From NCBI RefSeq assembly GCF_023715225.1, contig NZ_JAMBNS010000007.1, forward strand, positions 1 to 64,000: a stretch of 64,000 bases of DNA, given 5' to 3'. Source of the stretch: Robertmurraya korlensis (lineage in GTDB: Bacteria; Bacillota; Bacilli; Bacillales; Cytobacillaceae). Positions within the stretch are counted from its first letter, which is position 1; each line of letters starts with the position of its first letter. Of this stretch, positions 45,143 through 54,795 are shown one piece after another. A program made the position numbers and the translations under genes. The notes below the pieces were generated by a model. That model made no database searches. It was not told where the DNA came from and worked only from the letters and a program-made list of their open reading frames with translations.

Positions 45143-45313
45143 GTGAAGAATTTCCATTGCTGTGCCTCATGTGTGAATTATGAAGTGAAAAAAGAGAATG
45201 GGAAAATGATTTACCGATGCTCCCGACTTGGATTTGATACAAAACCAACCTATCAATTTAACTGCTGGGATCCCAAAGAGGTAGTAAGGAAGCTGATGGG
45301 GAAGAATGAATAA
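45143..45313 (+). CDS. Small cysteine-rich protein
   Basis: 56-residue protein, GTG start seven bases after AGGAGGGG. Sequence features: KNFHCCASCVNY at the start, MIYRCSRLGFDTKPTYQ in the middle and FNCWDP near the end. Cys6, Cys7, Cys10, Cys26 and Cys41 could bind zinc as a small ribbon. Similar short proteins occur in Bacillus genomes with no known function. It is divergent from the BtuF-like gene. Confidence 0.7.
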   Translation: MKNFHCCASCVNYEVKKENGKMIYRCSRLGFDTKPTYQFNCWDPKEVVRKLMGKNE

Positions 45314-45434
45314 AGAGAGTGGAAACAAAGGAAACCTATTTGGGTATTTCTCTTTTAATGAGTAAAAAGCATTTTATTATTGTAAACAAATGGCTAAACT
45401 TCTATCTAGACAACAATAACTGGAGGTGGTAGGA

Positions 45435-46496
45435 GTGAAAAGGTTCCTGATTACATTAACGGCAACTCTCTTGGTTGCGGGTTGTGCAGGAGATAATGAA
45501 TTTTTGAATGAAAATGAAGCAAGTGAAGCCGTTGCCAGGCAGGCTGAGGTGATTGCGACTGATTTAACTATTCCTTGGAATATTACGAAGCATAATCAAA
45601 CCTTCTATTTAAGCCAACGCGCGGGAAGTATTATTAAAGTAGACGGAGAAAATGGTTCAAAAACCTTGCAAGAGGTGGATGTTACAAAAGACGTCCTTCA
45701 TATTGGAGAAGGAGGGCTTTTGGGTTTTATTCTTTCTCCTAATTTTGATAGCAACCAAGAAGCTTATGCTTACCATACATATGAAGAAAATGGAGAAGTG
45801 TTGAATCGTATAGTCGTTCTCCGGCTTAATCAAAACACATGGCGGGAAACATCCGTTATCCTTGAAGGAATTCCTGGTGGGAGAATTCATAATGGTGGAC
45901 GAATCAAGATCGGACCTGACGGCAAATTATATGCAACCGCTGGAGATGCAGGGAATCCGAATAATGCTCAAAACGTCAGTAGCTTAGCAGGAAAAATTTT
46001 ACGCATGGAGTTAGACGGTTCCCTTCCTAATGATAATCCAATCAAAAACTCCTACGTATATTCATATGGACATAGAAATCCTCAAGGGCTAGCGTGGGAT
46101 CATAGTGGAAAGCTGTATAGCTCTGAGCATGGGCAGTCGGCACATGATGAGATTAATCAAATCGCCCCCGGGAAGAATTATGGGTGGCCGGTAATTGAGG
46201 GTGACGAAAAAGCTTCAAATATGGTTTCTCCCTTATTCCATACAGGAGAGGAAACATGGGCACCATCTGGAATCGAAATAAAAAACGGAAATATATATGT
46301 AGCGACCTTGCGGGGCGAAAGTATTCGAGTAGTCGACCTCGCTGGTACAAAAATGGAAACCGTATTTGAAGGTGCCGGAAGAATGCGGGATATCTTTATT
46401 GAAGAAAATGCGTTATATTCCGTCACTAATAATCGCGATGGAAGAGGCAATCCTAGGGAAGGTGACGACCGGTTATTTAAGCTAACTATACAATAA
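45435..46496 (+). CDS. PQQ-dependent sugar dehydrogenase-type lipoprotein
   Basis: 353 residues. The signal peptide ends LLVAGC with lipidated Cys17. The six-bladed propeller (about 40-350) has LTIPWNITKHNQTFYLSQRAG, HIGEGGLLGFILSPNF, PGGRIHNGGRIKIGPDGKLYATAGDAG, YGHRNPQGLAWD, SSEHGQSAHDEINQI and NYGWPVIEG, all typical of the soluble glucose or sorbosone dehydrogenase family. The HNGG His is the usual catalytic base. GTG 45435 is eight bases after GGAGG. Whether the cell has PQQ is unknown, so function is only by family. Confidence 0.85.
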   Translation: MKRFLITLTATLLVAGCAGDNEFLNENEASEAVARQAEVIATDLTIPWNITKHNQTFYLSQRAGSIIKVDGENGSKTLQEVDVTKDVLHIGEGGLLGFILSPNFDSNQEAYAYHTYEENGEVLNRIVVLRLNQNTWRETSVILEGIPGGRIHNGGRIKIGPDGKLYATAGDAGNPNNAQNVSSLAGKILRMELDGSLPNDNPIKNSYVYSYGHRNPQGLAWDHSGKLYSSEHGQSAHDEINQIAPGKNYGWPVIEGDEKASNMVSPLFHTGEETWAPSGIEIKNGNIYVATLRGESIRVVDLAGTKMETVFEGAGRMRDIFIEENALYSVTNNRDGRGNPREGDDRLFKLTIQ

Positions 46497-46500
46497 AAGG

Positions 46501-46533
46501 AAAAATGCCCAATCTGTTATTTGGGCATTTTTT
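46501..46533 (+). terminator. Terminator after the sugar dehydrogenase gene
   Basis: AAAATGCCCAA pairs with TTGGGCATTTT, followed by TTT. Confidence 0.88.
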
Positions 46534-46600
46534 GGTGTCTGCTAGTCTTTTGATGGTAAAATAGTTGAGACAAATGATCTTCTAGAAAGGAGAGACATAC

Positions 46601-49600
46601 GTGAATATACGATTAAATCAAAAAATCATAAAAGACATGTGTGGGGCGGTCTCCTTTAAACGAGGAGATTCTTTTTATCGTGCGGATCGAGTATCATTCC
46701 ATAGTTATGATCATCAATGTTGTGAAGCAACGGTTACAGGTGCGGAGGACTTTAAAGTGAAAGTAGACGTGGACCACGGTGATTTTCAAACAACCTGTAG
46801 CTGCCCTTCGCTCCCCTCATTTAAAAATGAATGTCAGCATATTGCCGCTGTGTTATTAGCGATATATGACCATCAGAAAAAAGGGACGGTCCCATTTATA
46901 CCAAAGGAACATCGGAACGCTGATCAGGAATTAACAGATGGGTTATTAACTCTGTTTGCTCAACAGCCAAAAAGGTCGAGTGGACATCAGCTTCATTTTG
47001 AAAACCGGCAAGTCGTAGAGGCGGCGTTTACTTGCAAACTCATTTCAGTAGGGGATAAAGAGATGCTTGGGGTGGAGCTGACTATTCACTCCATTTTAGT
47101 TCAAGATATACGAGATTTCCTAGAGAAAATGAAAGATGGGACCCCTATATCTCTTTCAGCTTCTTTTACTTACGATCCGAGTGTGCATTGTTTCCAAAGG
47201 GAAACCGATGCAGTGATCCACCAGCTTGTTCAAGTGACTCATGATGAAAAGGTGCATGGTGTGGTACCAAACAGCCAAATGCTACTGATTACACCGACTT
47301 CTTGGGAAAGACTACTCCCTTTTCTTGTAAAAGCACCACAAGCAAGTTTACAGATAGATGACTCCTCTTATAACGGGATTCGACTTTCTAAAAGAACCCT
47401 TCCTTTGCAATTTGATGTAACAGACGTAAAGGGCGGAGGCTATCAACTGAAAGTTCAAGGCTTGGATCAAATCATTTTGTTGACTTCATATGGATTGGTA
47501 TTAGCAAAAGGGGAGATGTATCAAATCCCATATGAAGATCTTGACCGGCTGGTTGAAATGAAGCAGATGTTAGCAAATACGAAATCAGGGAGTATTTCCA
47601 TTCCAAAGGAACAAGGTGATTTTTTCTTAGAAAAAGTAGTGCCTGGTTTAAAAAAGCTGGGGAACGTGCATATAGCAGCTACTGTTTCCAATCAACTCTT
47701 CCACACGCCACTCGTTGCCAAGTTGTATCTTGATCGAGTAAGCAATCGACTTCTTGCTGGGCTAGAATTTCACTATGAAAATATAGTAATTAACCCATTA
47801 GAAAATCATCAACACAAAGCAAGATTTGTTGCAGCAAGGGATGTGGGGAAAGAACAGGCAATTCTCAAGCTGATGGAGGAAAGTTCTTTTGCTTCAACGG
47901 ACAGTGGATATGTTCTGCATAATGAGGAATTGGAGTATGAGTTTTTATATCATACTGTTCCAAAGCTTCAAAAGCTAGTGCAAATATATGCGACAACCGC
48001 TGTCAGAAACCGGTTGTTCAAGGAAAATGCTCACCCTAAAATCCGAATTAAAATGAAAAAAGAACGAACCAATTGGCTTGAATTCAAATTTGAAATGGAG
48101 GGTATGGCAGAGAAAGAGATTCGTGCCGTGCTAGCAGCCTTAGAGGAAAAGCGAAAATACTATCGTTTGAAAAATGGGTCACTGCTCTCGTTAGAAACAA
48201 GAGAATTTGAAGAAATGGATCGGTTCCTTAAAACGCTACCCATCCAACCGGAAGATTGGGAAAGTGAATTAAACTTCCCTGTTGTTCGAGGGCTACAGCT
48301 CTTAGAGGGTGAGAGCAAAATATTTAAGTTTGAGGATTCCTTTCGTCAATTTTTAGATACCATTCAAAATCCGGGTGAAATGAAGTTTGATGTGCCAAAA
48401 CCGGTAGAGTCGATTCTCCATGAGTATCAGAAGCAAGGTTATCATTGGATGAAAACTCTTGCCCATTTTGGATTTGGGGGAATTCTTGCAGATGATATGG
48501 GACTTGGGAAAACCTTGCAGAGCATTTCCTTCATATTATCTGAGCTTTCTACCATACGTGAAAAAAAGCTCCCTGTTCTTGTTGTCTGTCCATCATCTCT
48601 AACGTATAACTGGTTAAGTGAAATGATGAAGTTCGCTCCAGAACTACAAGCCGTGGTCATGGATGGAACGAAAACGGAACGGGTGAAACTTCAAAATAAC
48701 TTGGATGGGTTGGACGTTGTCATTACCTCGTATCCTTTGTTATTAAAAGATTTGACTTGGTACCAAAAACAGTCGTTTTGTGTGGTCTTCTTTGATGAAG
48801 CACAAGCCTTTAAAAATCCAGTTTCACAAACAGCGAAAGCCGTACGAAGGATACAAGCTGATTATCGCTTTGCCCTTACAGGAACTCCTGTGGAAAATTC
48901 CTTAGAAGAGCTGTGGTCGATTTTCCACGTGGTGTTTCCTGAACTTTTTCTTGGATTTAAAGAGTACAGTAATCTAACAAGAAAACAAATTGCTCGCAGG
49001 ATTCGGCCGTTTTTACTTCGGAGAATGAAGGAAGAGGTGCTCTCTGATATTCCTGGAAAAATGGAGTTAATGGAGACAGTGGAGCTTCTCCCAGATCAGA
49101 AGAATTTGTATGCAGCGTATCTTGCCAAACTGAAAGAAGATACGTTAAAGCATTTGGATAAGGATACGATAAGAAAAAATCGGATTAAAATCTTGGCTGG
49201 ATTAACGCGGTTAAGACAGATTTGTTGTCATCCTGCTTTGTTTGTGGATGGATATAAAGGAAGTTCGTCAAAATTCGAACAGCTCATGAAGATTGTAGAG
49301 GAAGCCAGGTTCTCAGGAAGAAGGGTGCTGATTTTTTCTCAGTTTACGAAAATGCTCACTCTAATTGGCAGGGAACTAGCTAATCAAGGGATCCCGTTTT
49401 TTTACCTTGATGGTCAGACTCCATCGGAAGAACGTCTGGAAAGGTGCAATCGTTTTAACGATGGCGAACGAGATCTTTTTCTTATTTCATTAAAGGCAGG
49501 TGGAACGGGGCTTAATTTAACAGGGGCGGATACCGTTATCTTATACGACCTTTGGTGGAATCCGGCTGTGGAGGAGCAAGCGGCAGATCGTGCCCATCGC

Positions 49601-49777
49601 ATTGGTCAGACGAATGAAGTACAAGTGATCAAGCTTATTGCACGAGGGACTATTGAGGAAAAAATAAACGAACTGCAGGAGAAAAAGAAAGACCTTGTGG
49701 CAGAGATTATTGATTCTAAGGGGGATTCAACTCCTTCTCTTACAGAAGAAGATCTTCGCGAGATATTGATGAGTTAA
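46601..49777 (+). CDS. SWI2/SNF2-family helicase with SWIM zinc finger (YwqA-like)
   Basis: 1058 residues. It has a SWIM zinc finger near 67-85 (CSCPSLPSFKNECQH), a SNF2-associated region to about 600, and two RecA-like lobes: motif I DDMGLGKTLQS (near 631), motif II FFDEAQAFKN, motif III ALTGTPVENSLEELWSIF, motif V LKAGGTGLNLTGADTVI and motif VI QAADRAHRIGQ. These ATPases move on DNA or displace proteins such as RNA polymerase. GTG start after AAAGGAGAG. Monocistronic. Confidence 0.92.
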   Translation: MNIRLNQKIIKDMCGAVSFKRGDSFYRADRVSFHSYDHQCCEATVTGAEDFKVKVDVDHGDFQTTCSCPSLPSFKNECQHIAAVLLAIYDHQKKGTVPFIPKEHRNADQELTDGLLTLFAQQPKRSSGHQLHFENRQVVEAAFTCKLISVGDKEMLGVELTIHSILVQDIRDFLEKMKDGTPISLSASFTYDPSVHCFQRETDAVIHQLVQVTHDEKVHGVVPNSQMLLITPTSWERLLPFLVKAPQASLQIDDSSYNGIRLSKRTLPLQFDVTDVKGGGYQLKVQGLDQIILLTSYGLVLAKGEMYQIPYEDLDRLVEMKQMLANTKSGSISIPKEQGDFFLEKVVPGLKKLGNVHIAATVSNQLFHTPLVAKLYLDRVSNRLLAGLEFHYENIVINPLENHQHKARFVAARDVGKEQAILKLMEESSFASTDSGYVLHNEELEYEFLYHTVPKLQKLVQIYATTAVRNRLFKENAHPKIRIKMKKERTNWLEFKFEMEGMAEKEIRAVLAALEEKRKYYRLKNGSLLSLETREFEEMDRFLKTLPIQPEDWESELNFPVVRGLQLLEGESKIFKFEDSFRQFLDTIQNPGEMKFDVPKPVESILHEYQKQGYHWMKTLAHFGFGGILADDMGLGKTLQSISFILSELSTIREKKLPVLVVCPSSLTYNWLSEMMKFAPELQAVVMDGTKTERVKLQNNLDGLDVVITSYPLLLKDLTWYQKQSFCVVFFDEAQAFKNPVSQTAKAVRRIQADYRFALTGTPVENSLEELWSIFHVVFPELFLGFKEYSNLTRKQIARRIRPFLLRRMKEEVLSDIPGKMELMETVELLPDQKNLYAAYLAKLKEDTLKHLDKDTIRKNRIKILAGLTRLRQICCHPALFVDGYKGSSSKFEQLMKIVEEARFSGRRVLIFSQFTKMLTLIGRELANQGIPFFYLDGQTPSEERLERCNRFNDGERDLFLISLKAGGTGLNLTGADTVILYDLWWNPAVEEQAADRAHRIGQTNEVQVIKLIARGTIEEKINELQEKKKDLVAEIIDSKGDSTPSLTEEDLREILMS

Positions 49778-49889
49778 CTAAAGCGAAATCTACATCTCAA
49801 GTCTTAGAAGAAGTTACACCCATGGTTTCTATTTAGAAAAGAGCATTCACTCTATACTTATAGTATCTTAAATAAGATGGAGTGGTTTT

Positions 49890-50501
49890 ATGAAGGACTT
49901 ACTACTAACTCTAATCGATAACTGGGGGATAGGCGGTATTTTGTTTTCCTTATTCATTGAGGGAAGCGCCTTTCCCTTTATTGGAACATTTTTTATTGTC
50001 ACAGTTGGTTTCATTTTAAATTTATCCTGGTTTGAAATAACATGGATTTCACTAGTGGGAAGCTTTTTGTATGCTCTTGGTAGCTATATTCCTTATTCAA
50101 TTGGATATAAGTTAGGAAACTCTGTTGAAAATAGATTAAACATGGCTCAAAAAGAAAAGTTGGAAAAGGTTAAAGCAAGTTTGAACAAATATGGAGTATG
50201 GAGCATTGCGGTGTTAAGTCCCCTTCATTTAGGTAATGTCATTCCTTTTTTAGCTGGAGTGTCAAATATGAAAGTTCTTCCTTATACGTTACTTACGATG
50301 TTAGGAATAGGGCCATCTACTTTTCTTTTGTTAAGTATCGGCCGTTTTTATGACGGCGATGCGAAAACAATGATAAATATGATCTCTGAATATCAAACCA
50401 TGTTACTGGTTGGTCTTGGAGTAATGACAATTGGGTATGTGAGTTGGAAAATACTAAAACAGCGTAGCCAAAAGAGAAAAATGGAAGTTGTTGATAGATA
50501 A
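49890..50501 (+). CDS. DedA / VTT-domain membrane protein
   Basis: 203 residues with about five hydrophobic segments. The SNARE-associated (VTT) domain spans about 25-150: FSLFIEGSAFPFIGTFFIVTVGF, ALGSYIPYSIGYKLG and SPLHLGNVIPFLAGVSNMKVLPYTLLTMLG. The E and the loop Arg or Lys residues of DedA lipid flippases are partly kept. Probably a flippase or helper in lipid homeostasis; substrate unknown. The N-terminus is short for the family. It is followed by a bidirectional terminator. Confidence 0.83.
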   Translation: MKDLLLTLIDNWGIGGILFSLFIEGSAFPFIGTFFIVTVGFILNLSWFEITWISLVGSFLYALGSYIPYSIGYKLGNSVENRLNMAQKEKLEKVKASLNKYGVWSIAVLSPLHLGNVIPFLAGVSNMKVLPYTLLTMLGIGPSTFLLLSIGRFYDGDAKTMINMISEYQTMLLVGLGVMTIGYVSWKILKQRSQKRKMEVVDR

Positions 50502-50541
50502 AGGGAGAGCGTCCATTACTGGAATGCTCTCCCTTATTTTT
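50500..50541. terminator. Bidirectional terminator
   Basis: AAGGGAGAGC (50501-50510) pairs with GCTCTCCCTT (50526-50535), followed by ATTTTTA. Confidence 0.88.
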
Positions 50542-50542
50542 A

Positions 50543-51607
50543 CTACTCGTCCGATTCTTCGCCTTGTCTGTTCTTCTGTTCAGGAAGAGTATCCCAGAAA
50601 CTTGTATCGGCAGTCTCGATGGAACCATTTGCAATGGCACGTACTGTAGCATCTAAGGTAGTAATTGTCTGCTTAATTAAATAGCCGTTGCTCTTTTGTC
50701 CTAGAGCGTAAGATTCAACATAGTGATCGGACATGCCACGCATTTCAAATAGGAGGGTGGAGATGTCATAACGAACAGCCGCTCCGTTACGCCCGATATT
50801 TTCTCCGTCTCCACCTACATATTTACCGATGTGGCCCCAACCAGTATCCTCAAGTGCTCCATAAACAACCGATCCTAATTTTTTGGAGCGTTCAACCACT
50901 TCAGGCTTCACCTTTGCACTGGTCGGATAAAGAATCGATCCAGATACGAGTTCGCCCTCTGTTTCACTAAGTGTGCCCTGGTGATGAAGGTCAATCATAT
51001 AATCGATGTTATATTTTGCAAAAACATTCTCATGTAAGTTTCTTACTTCGGGTTGCATGTCACTTGTTGCCTTATCATGTTCACGGTTAAGGTCCACATA
51101 GTTCGCATTATAACGAGTAAGATGACGATCGCCATCGGCGTGATAATTATCAAGTGAGAAATCCACATCGCCCATTGCTCCATCAGCGTTTAGCATAGGA
51201 ATGATAAGTACGTTGACGTTATCTAATACTCCTTTTGTTTTCTCTGTGCCTAAATGCTTAATAAAGCTAAGGGCACCCTCTGTTGTAAGCTGCTCGTTTC
51301 CGTGCTGTTGTGTTAAAAATAAGATCGTTGGATTATCAGGATTGGAGATATATTTTGCCATGTAAATATCACGGCCTTTGACTGTTTGTCCAATCACCTC
51401 TAATTCCATCGCTTCTTGCTTCGCATCCTGAGTTTTTAAATAATCTACTAAACTCTCATATGTATGCAAAATCGACGTTTGGACGGTCCCGTTACCAGCA
51501 CCTGGTCCATTTCCAACAGCAAAAACTGGTGTTGAGATGGCAGTAATTGCACCAAATGCCATTAAGCTTGATAAGGATACGGATAAAACTTTTTTCTTTA
51601 AGTTCAT
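50543..51607 (-). CDS. Secreted M14 zinc carboxypeptidase
   Basis: 354 residues with signal peptide (1-30, cleaved near VFAVG). The zinc ligands are H and E in TQQHGNEQL and H in MIDLHHQGTL; the catalytic Glu is in LLFEMRGMSD. LNADGAMGDVDF and RYNANYVDLNREHD are substrate-side strands of the family. It is distinct from the cytoplasmic M14 at 13851: export signal, shorter, no C-terminal helical extension. It probably trims peptides or cell-wall peptides outside the cell. An AGGTAAGAT site precedes the ATG. Confidence 0.87.
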   Translation of the reverse strand: MNLKKKVLSVSLSSLMAFGAITAISTPVFAVGNGPGAGNGTVQTSILHTYESLVDYLKTQDAKQEAMELEVIGQTVKGRDIYMAKYISNPDNPTILFLTQQHGNEQLTTEGALSFIKHLGTEKTKGVLDNVNVLIIPMLNADGAMGDVDFSLDNYHADGDRHLTRYNANYVDLNREHDKATSDMQPEVRNLHENVFAKYNIDYMIDLHHQGTLSETEGELVSGSILYPTSAKVKPEVVERSKKLGSVVYGALEDTGWGHIGKYVGGDGENIGRNGAAVRYDISTLLFEMRGMSDHYVESYALGQKSNGYLIKQTITTLDATVRAIANGSIETADTSFWDTLPEQKNRQGEESDE

Positions 51608-51869
51608 ATCTTACCTCCAAATGAAATTTTTTAACAATTCAAATTTTATCCAAAAATGAATCGGATGTTAATAAAGTAAATTGCCTATTATTTAGACAAA
51701 TTTCGATTAACGAAATACATACGAACGAAGGATTTAAAAACGGTTAAAAGTAAGCTTTTGTAGTTGACATAGGAAGAAAGGTGTAGGACATAAATGGTTT
51801 CCTATTATAAAGTTAGTAAGTATCGATAGAATTCGGGAAGAAAAAAGGGAGATGATATTAATTGTTTTA

Positions 51870-52113
51870 AGTAAAATATTTTACTAAAAGTTAGTATAAT
51901 CATTTGTATTTCTTGTATTTAAATTGTTAGAATCAGTTTGTGGTTCAATGAAGTTTGAATGCTTCGGGTTTAGAAGTAAAGTGGTGACTATACTGTTATA
52001 CATATGATTAAAACTAGTAAAATGTTTTTCTTAAAATATTTTACTAGTTTTAGTAAAAAAATATTTACATGTTTTACTTTTGGTGATATATTTTAATTGC
52101 TGAAGCGCTTTCA
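51870..52113 (+). promoter_or_regulatory. gan operon control region: operators, promoter and cre-like site
   Basis: The 544-base gap has repeated AGTAAAA/TTTTACT half-sites. AGTAAAATATTTTACT (51870-51885) is a perfect 16-bp palindrome. Near copies are at 52016-52031 and 52030-52045 (two mismatches each), and further half-sites follow at 52052 and 52072. A 14-bp inverted repeat (52010-52023 with 52038-52051) includes two of them. The promoter is TTTACA (52064-52069), 17 bases, TATATT (52087-52092). TGAAGCGCTTTCA (52101-52113) is a cre-like sequence one base short. The GanR-like regulator at 57944 is the likely binder. A lone TTGACA at 51764 has no assigned gene. Confidence 0.7.
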
Positions 52114-52151
52114 ACGTAAAAAATGCAAACTAATGTGAGAGGATGTAAGCT

Positions 52152-53435
52152 ATGAAGAAGTTTAAAAAGTATTTTAGCCTTATGAGCGGTATTGCTTTAA
52201 GTCTATCTTTAGTAGCATGTGGACCTCAAGAAAGTAGTACTGAGAGTACCAGCTCGAACGATTCTTCCAAGAACAAAGAGTATGATTTACTAGTTTGGGA
52301 GGATATTGAAAAGGGAGCAGGAATTAAAGATGCGATTGCGAAGTTTGAAGAAGAAAATGGAGTAAAGGTGAAAGTAGTTGAAAAAGCCTATGCTCAACAA
52401 ATAGAAGATTTACGTATGGATGGACCGGGTGGTACGGGACCAGATGTACTTACCATGCCTGGGGACCAAATTGGAACGGCGGTAACGGAAGGCTTAATTA
52501 AAGAATTAAATGTAAGTGAAGAGGTTCAATCAATTTATACAGAAGTCGCTATGAAGTCGCAAATGGTAAATAACAAGGTGTATGGATTACCTAAGGCTGT
52601 AGAAACTACCATGCTTTATTACAACAAAGATTTAGTGTCTGAAGCTGAGCTTCCAACCACTCTTGATGGATGGTATGACTACTCTAAGAAGGTTACGGAT
52701 GGAAAAAACTTTGGATTTTTAGCTTTGTTTGATCAAATCTATTATGCACAAAGTGTGATGAGCGGGTATGGTGGATATATTTTCGGTGCAGATGACAAGG
52801 GCAATTATGACCCTGCAGATATTGGATTAAATAACAAAGGCGCTCTTGAAGGGGCAGTATATATTCAAAAATTTTATAAAGAAGGTCTATTTCCAGCTGG
52901 AATCATCGGGGAACAAGGGATAAATGTGCTTGAATCGTTATTTACGGAAGGAAAAGCAGCTGCTGTCATTTCAGGTCCTTGGAATATTGAGCCGTTTACA
53001 AAAGCAGGAATCAATTTTGGTGTAACCAAATTACCCGAGCTTTCAAATGGCGAAAATATGAGTTCATTCGTTGGAGTGAAGAGCTATAACGTAAGTGCTT
53101 ATAGTAAAAATACTGAACTTGCTGAGAAATTAGTTGTATTTTTAGCAAATGAAGAGAACTCAAAAGCTAGATATGAAGTAACCAAGGAAGTTCCTGCCGT
53201 ACAAGCACTTGCTAATGACCCTGTTGTAGCAGAAAGTGAAGCAGCCCAAGCGGTAGCAGAGCAATCTCAATTTGCTGAATTAACTCCAAACATTCCAGAA
53301 ATGAACGAAGTTTGGACACCAACAGACTCTGCCCTACAAACCATTGCAACTGGTAAGGCTCAACCTAAAGAAGCATTGGAGCAAGCAGTTGAAACGATTA
53401 AAGGACAGATCGAAGCCAAGCATGGTGGAAAATAA
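52152..53435 (+). CDS. ganS: Galacto-oligosaccharide-binding lipoprotein (GanS type)
   Basis: 427 residues in the maltose-binding class of ABC solute receptors. The signal peptide ends LSLVACG with Cys23. The domain begins DLLVWEDIEKGAGIKDAIAKFEEENGVKVKVVEKAY; later KAAAVISGPWNIEPFTKAGINFGVTKLPEL and SSFVGVKSYNVSAYS are typical. First gene of the operon and likely the most expressed. It catches galactan-derived oligosaccharides, by analogy with B. subtilis GanS. AGAGGA precedes the ATG. Confidence 0.87.
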   Translation: MKKFKKYFSLMSGIALSLSLVACGPQESSTESTSSNDSSKNKEYDLLVWEDIEKGAGIKDAIAKFEEENGVKVKVVEKAYAQQIEDLRMDGPGGTGPDVLTMPGDQIGTAVTEGLIKELNVSEEVQSIYTEVAMKSQMVNNKVYGLPKAVETTMLYYNKDLVSEAELPTTLDGWYDYSKKVTDGKNFGFLALFDQIYYAQSVMSGYGGYIFGADDKGNYDPADIGLNNKGALEGAVYIQKFYKEGLFPAGIIGEQGINVLESLFTEGKAAAVISGPWNIEPFTKAGINFGVTKLPELSNGENMSSFVGVKSYNVSAYSKNTELAEKLVVFLANEENSKARYEVTKEVPAVQALANDPVVAESEAAQAVAEQSQFAELTPNIPEMNEVWTPTDSALQTIATGKAQPKEALEQAVETIKGQIEAKHGGK

Positions 53436-53449
53436 TTTGTAAAGTAAAC

Positions 53450-53484
53450 AATGGTGTCAAACGTTACTCATGTTTGACACCATT
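53450..53484 (+). promoter_or_regulatory. Intra-operon hairpin between ganS and ganP
   Basis: AATGGTGTCAAAC pairs perfectly with GTTTGACACCATT (13 bp, nine-base loop), followed by TATTAT rather than a T-run. It suits an RNA stabiliser or a leaky terminator that gives more receptor than permease. Confidence 0.65.
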
Positions 53485-53535
53485 TATTATAAGGGCGGAA
53501 ATGGTAACACTAACGTCTAATAAGAGGTGAAAAAA

Positions 53536-54792
53536 GTGCAACATCGCAAAACGGCTTTGCTACTATCAATCATTCCAGGGCTTGGTCAATTTTACAATAA
53601 GCAGTGGATTAAAGGGCTTTTCTTTTTACTACTAGCTGTTTCGTTTTTTGCCGTATTTGGTGATTTGTTGAATATGGGCTTTTGGGGACTTTTCACACTT
53701 GGAACGGAAGTACCCCGTGATAACTCTATCTTTCTACTAGCTGAAGGGATTATAGCTGTCATTGTAACGATTTTTGGGTTGGCCTTTTACTATATCAATC
53801 TACGAGATGCTTATAAAAACGGTCAGTTACGAGACAACAATCAGCGTCTACATTCTCTTAAAGAAGATTATCGTAATTTAATTGAGCAAGGCTATCCTTA
53901 TGTCATCAGTGGACCCTCGCTCTTTATTTTAATATTTGCCGTTATTTTCCCTATTTTATTTAGTTTCGCATTAGCGTTTACGAACTATGATTTATACCAC
54001 TCGCCACCAGCAAACTTAGCTGATTGGGTCGGGTTAGAAACATTTTTTGAGATCTTCACCGTTGATATTTGGCGTTCTACCTTCTTTGATGTATTAGCTT
54101 GGACGGTCATTTGGACGCTTGTGGCCTCTACCTTACAGGTGAGCCTTGGTGTGTTTTTAGCGGTGTTAGTCAACCAGAAAGATGTGAAGTTCACCAAATT
54201 CTACAGAACGGTTCTTGTCTTACCGTGGGCTGTACCTGGATTTGTCACGATATTAATATTTGCAGGGTTATTTAATGATAGTTTTGGGGCAATCAATAAC
54301 GATATATTGGCTGCATTTGGAATTGGGTCGATCCCGTGGCTTACCGATGAAAACTGGACAAGAGTGGCTTTAATTCTTATGCAGGGATGGTTGGGTTTCC
54401 CATATATCTTCTTAGTGACAACAGGTGTCCTTCAATCTATTCCAGATGATCTTTATGAAGCAGCGACCATTGATGGAGCATCTGTTTTTGCCAAGTTTCG
54501 CCATATTACAATGCCAATGATTTTGATTGCAATGGCTCCGATCATTATTACTCAATACACGTTTAACTTTAATAACTTTAATATCATTTATCTATTTAAT
54601 GGTGGCGGACCTGCTGTTCCAGGGTCGACGGCTGGTGGAACGGATATACTCGTTTCATGGATATACAAATTAACGATGCAATCGAGTCAGTATTCATTAG
54701 CGGCTGCATTAACCATCTTGCTTTCCGTGTTTGTTATTACGATTGCACTTTGGCAATTTAGACGTACGAATTCCTTTAAAGAGGGGGCTTAA
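53536..54792 (+). CDS. ganP: Galactoside ABC transporter permease (GanP/MalF type)
   Basis: 418 residues. The N-terminal stretch SIIPGLGQFYNKQWIKGLFF marks the GanP/MalF type; eight membrane helices follow, and the ATPase-contact EAA loop reads YEAATIDGASVFAKFRHITMPM. The start is GTG 53536 after AGAGGTGA; GTG 53527 is also possible. No ATPase gene is in the operon; in B. subtilis the shared ATPase MsmX drives this importer. Confidence 0.9.
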   Translation: MQHRKTALLLSIIPGLGQFYNKQWIKGLFFLLLAVSFFAVFGDLLNMGFWGLFTLGTEVPRDNSIFLLAEGIIAVIVTIFGLAFYYINLRDAYKNGQLRDNNQRLHSLKEDYRNLIEQGYPYVISGPSLFILIFAVIFPILFSFALAFTNYDLYHSPPANLADWVGLETFFEIFTVDIWRSTFFDVLAWTVIWTLVASTLQVSLGVFLAVLVNQKDVKFTKFYRTVLVLPWAVPGFVTILIFAGLFNDSFGAINNDILAAFGIGSIPWLTDENWTRVALILMQGWLGFPYIFLVTTGVLQSIPDDLYEAATIDGASVFAKFRHITMPMILIAMAPIIITQYTFNFNNFNIIYLFNGGGPAVPGSTAGGTDILVSWIYKLTMQSSQYSLAAALTILLSVFVITIALWQFRRTNSFKEGA

Positions 54793-54795
54793 AAG

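Noticed and set aside
52101-52113. Certain CcpA cre site in the gan promoter
   Set aside because: The right half fits but the left half is one base short, so it is listed only as cre-like.
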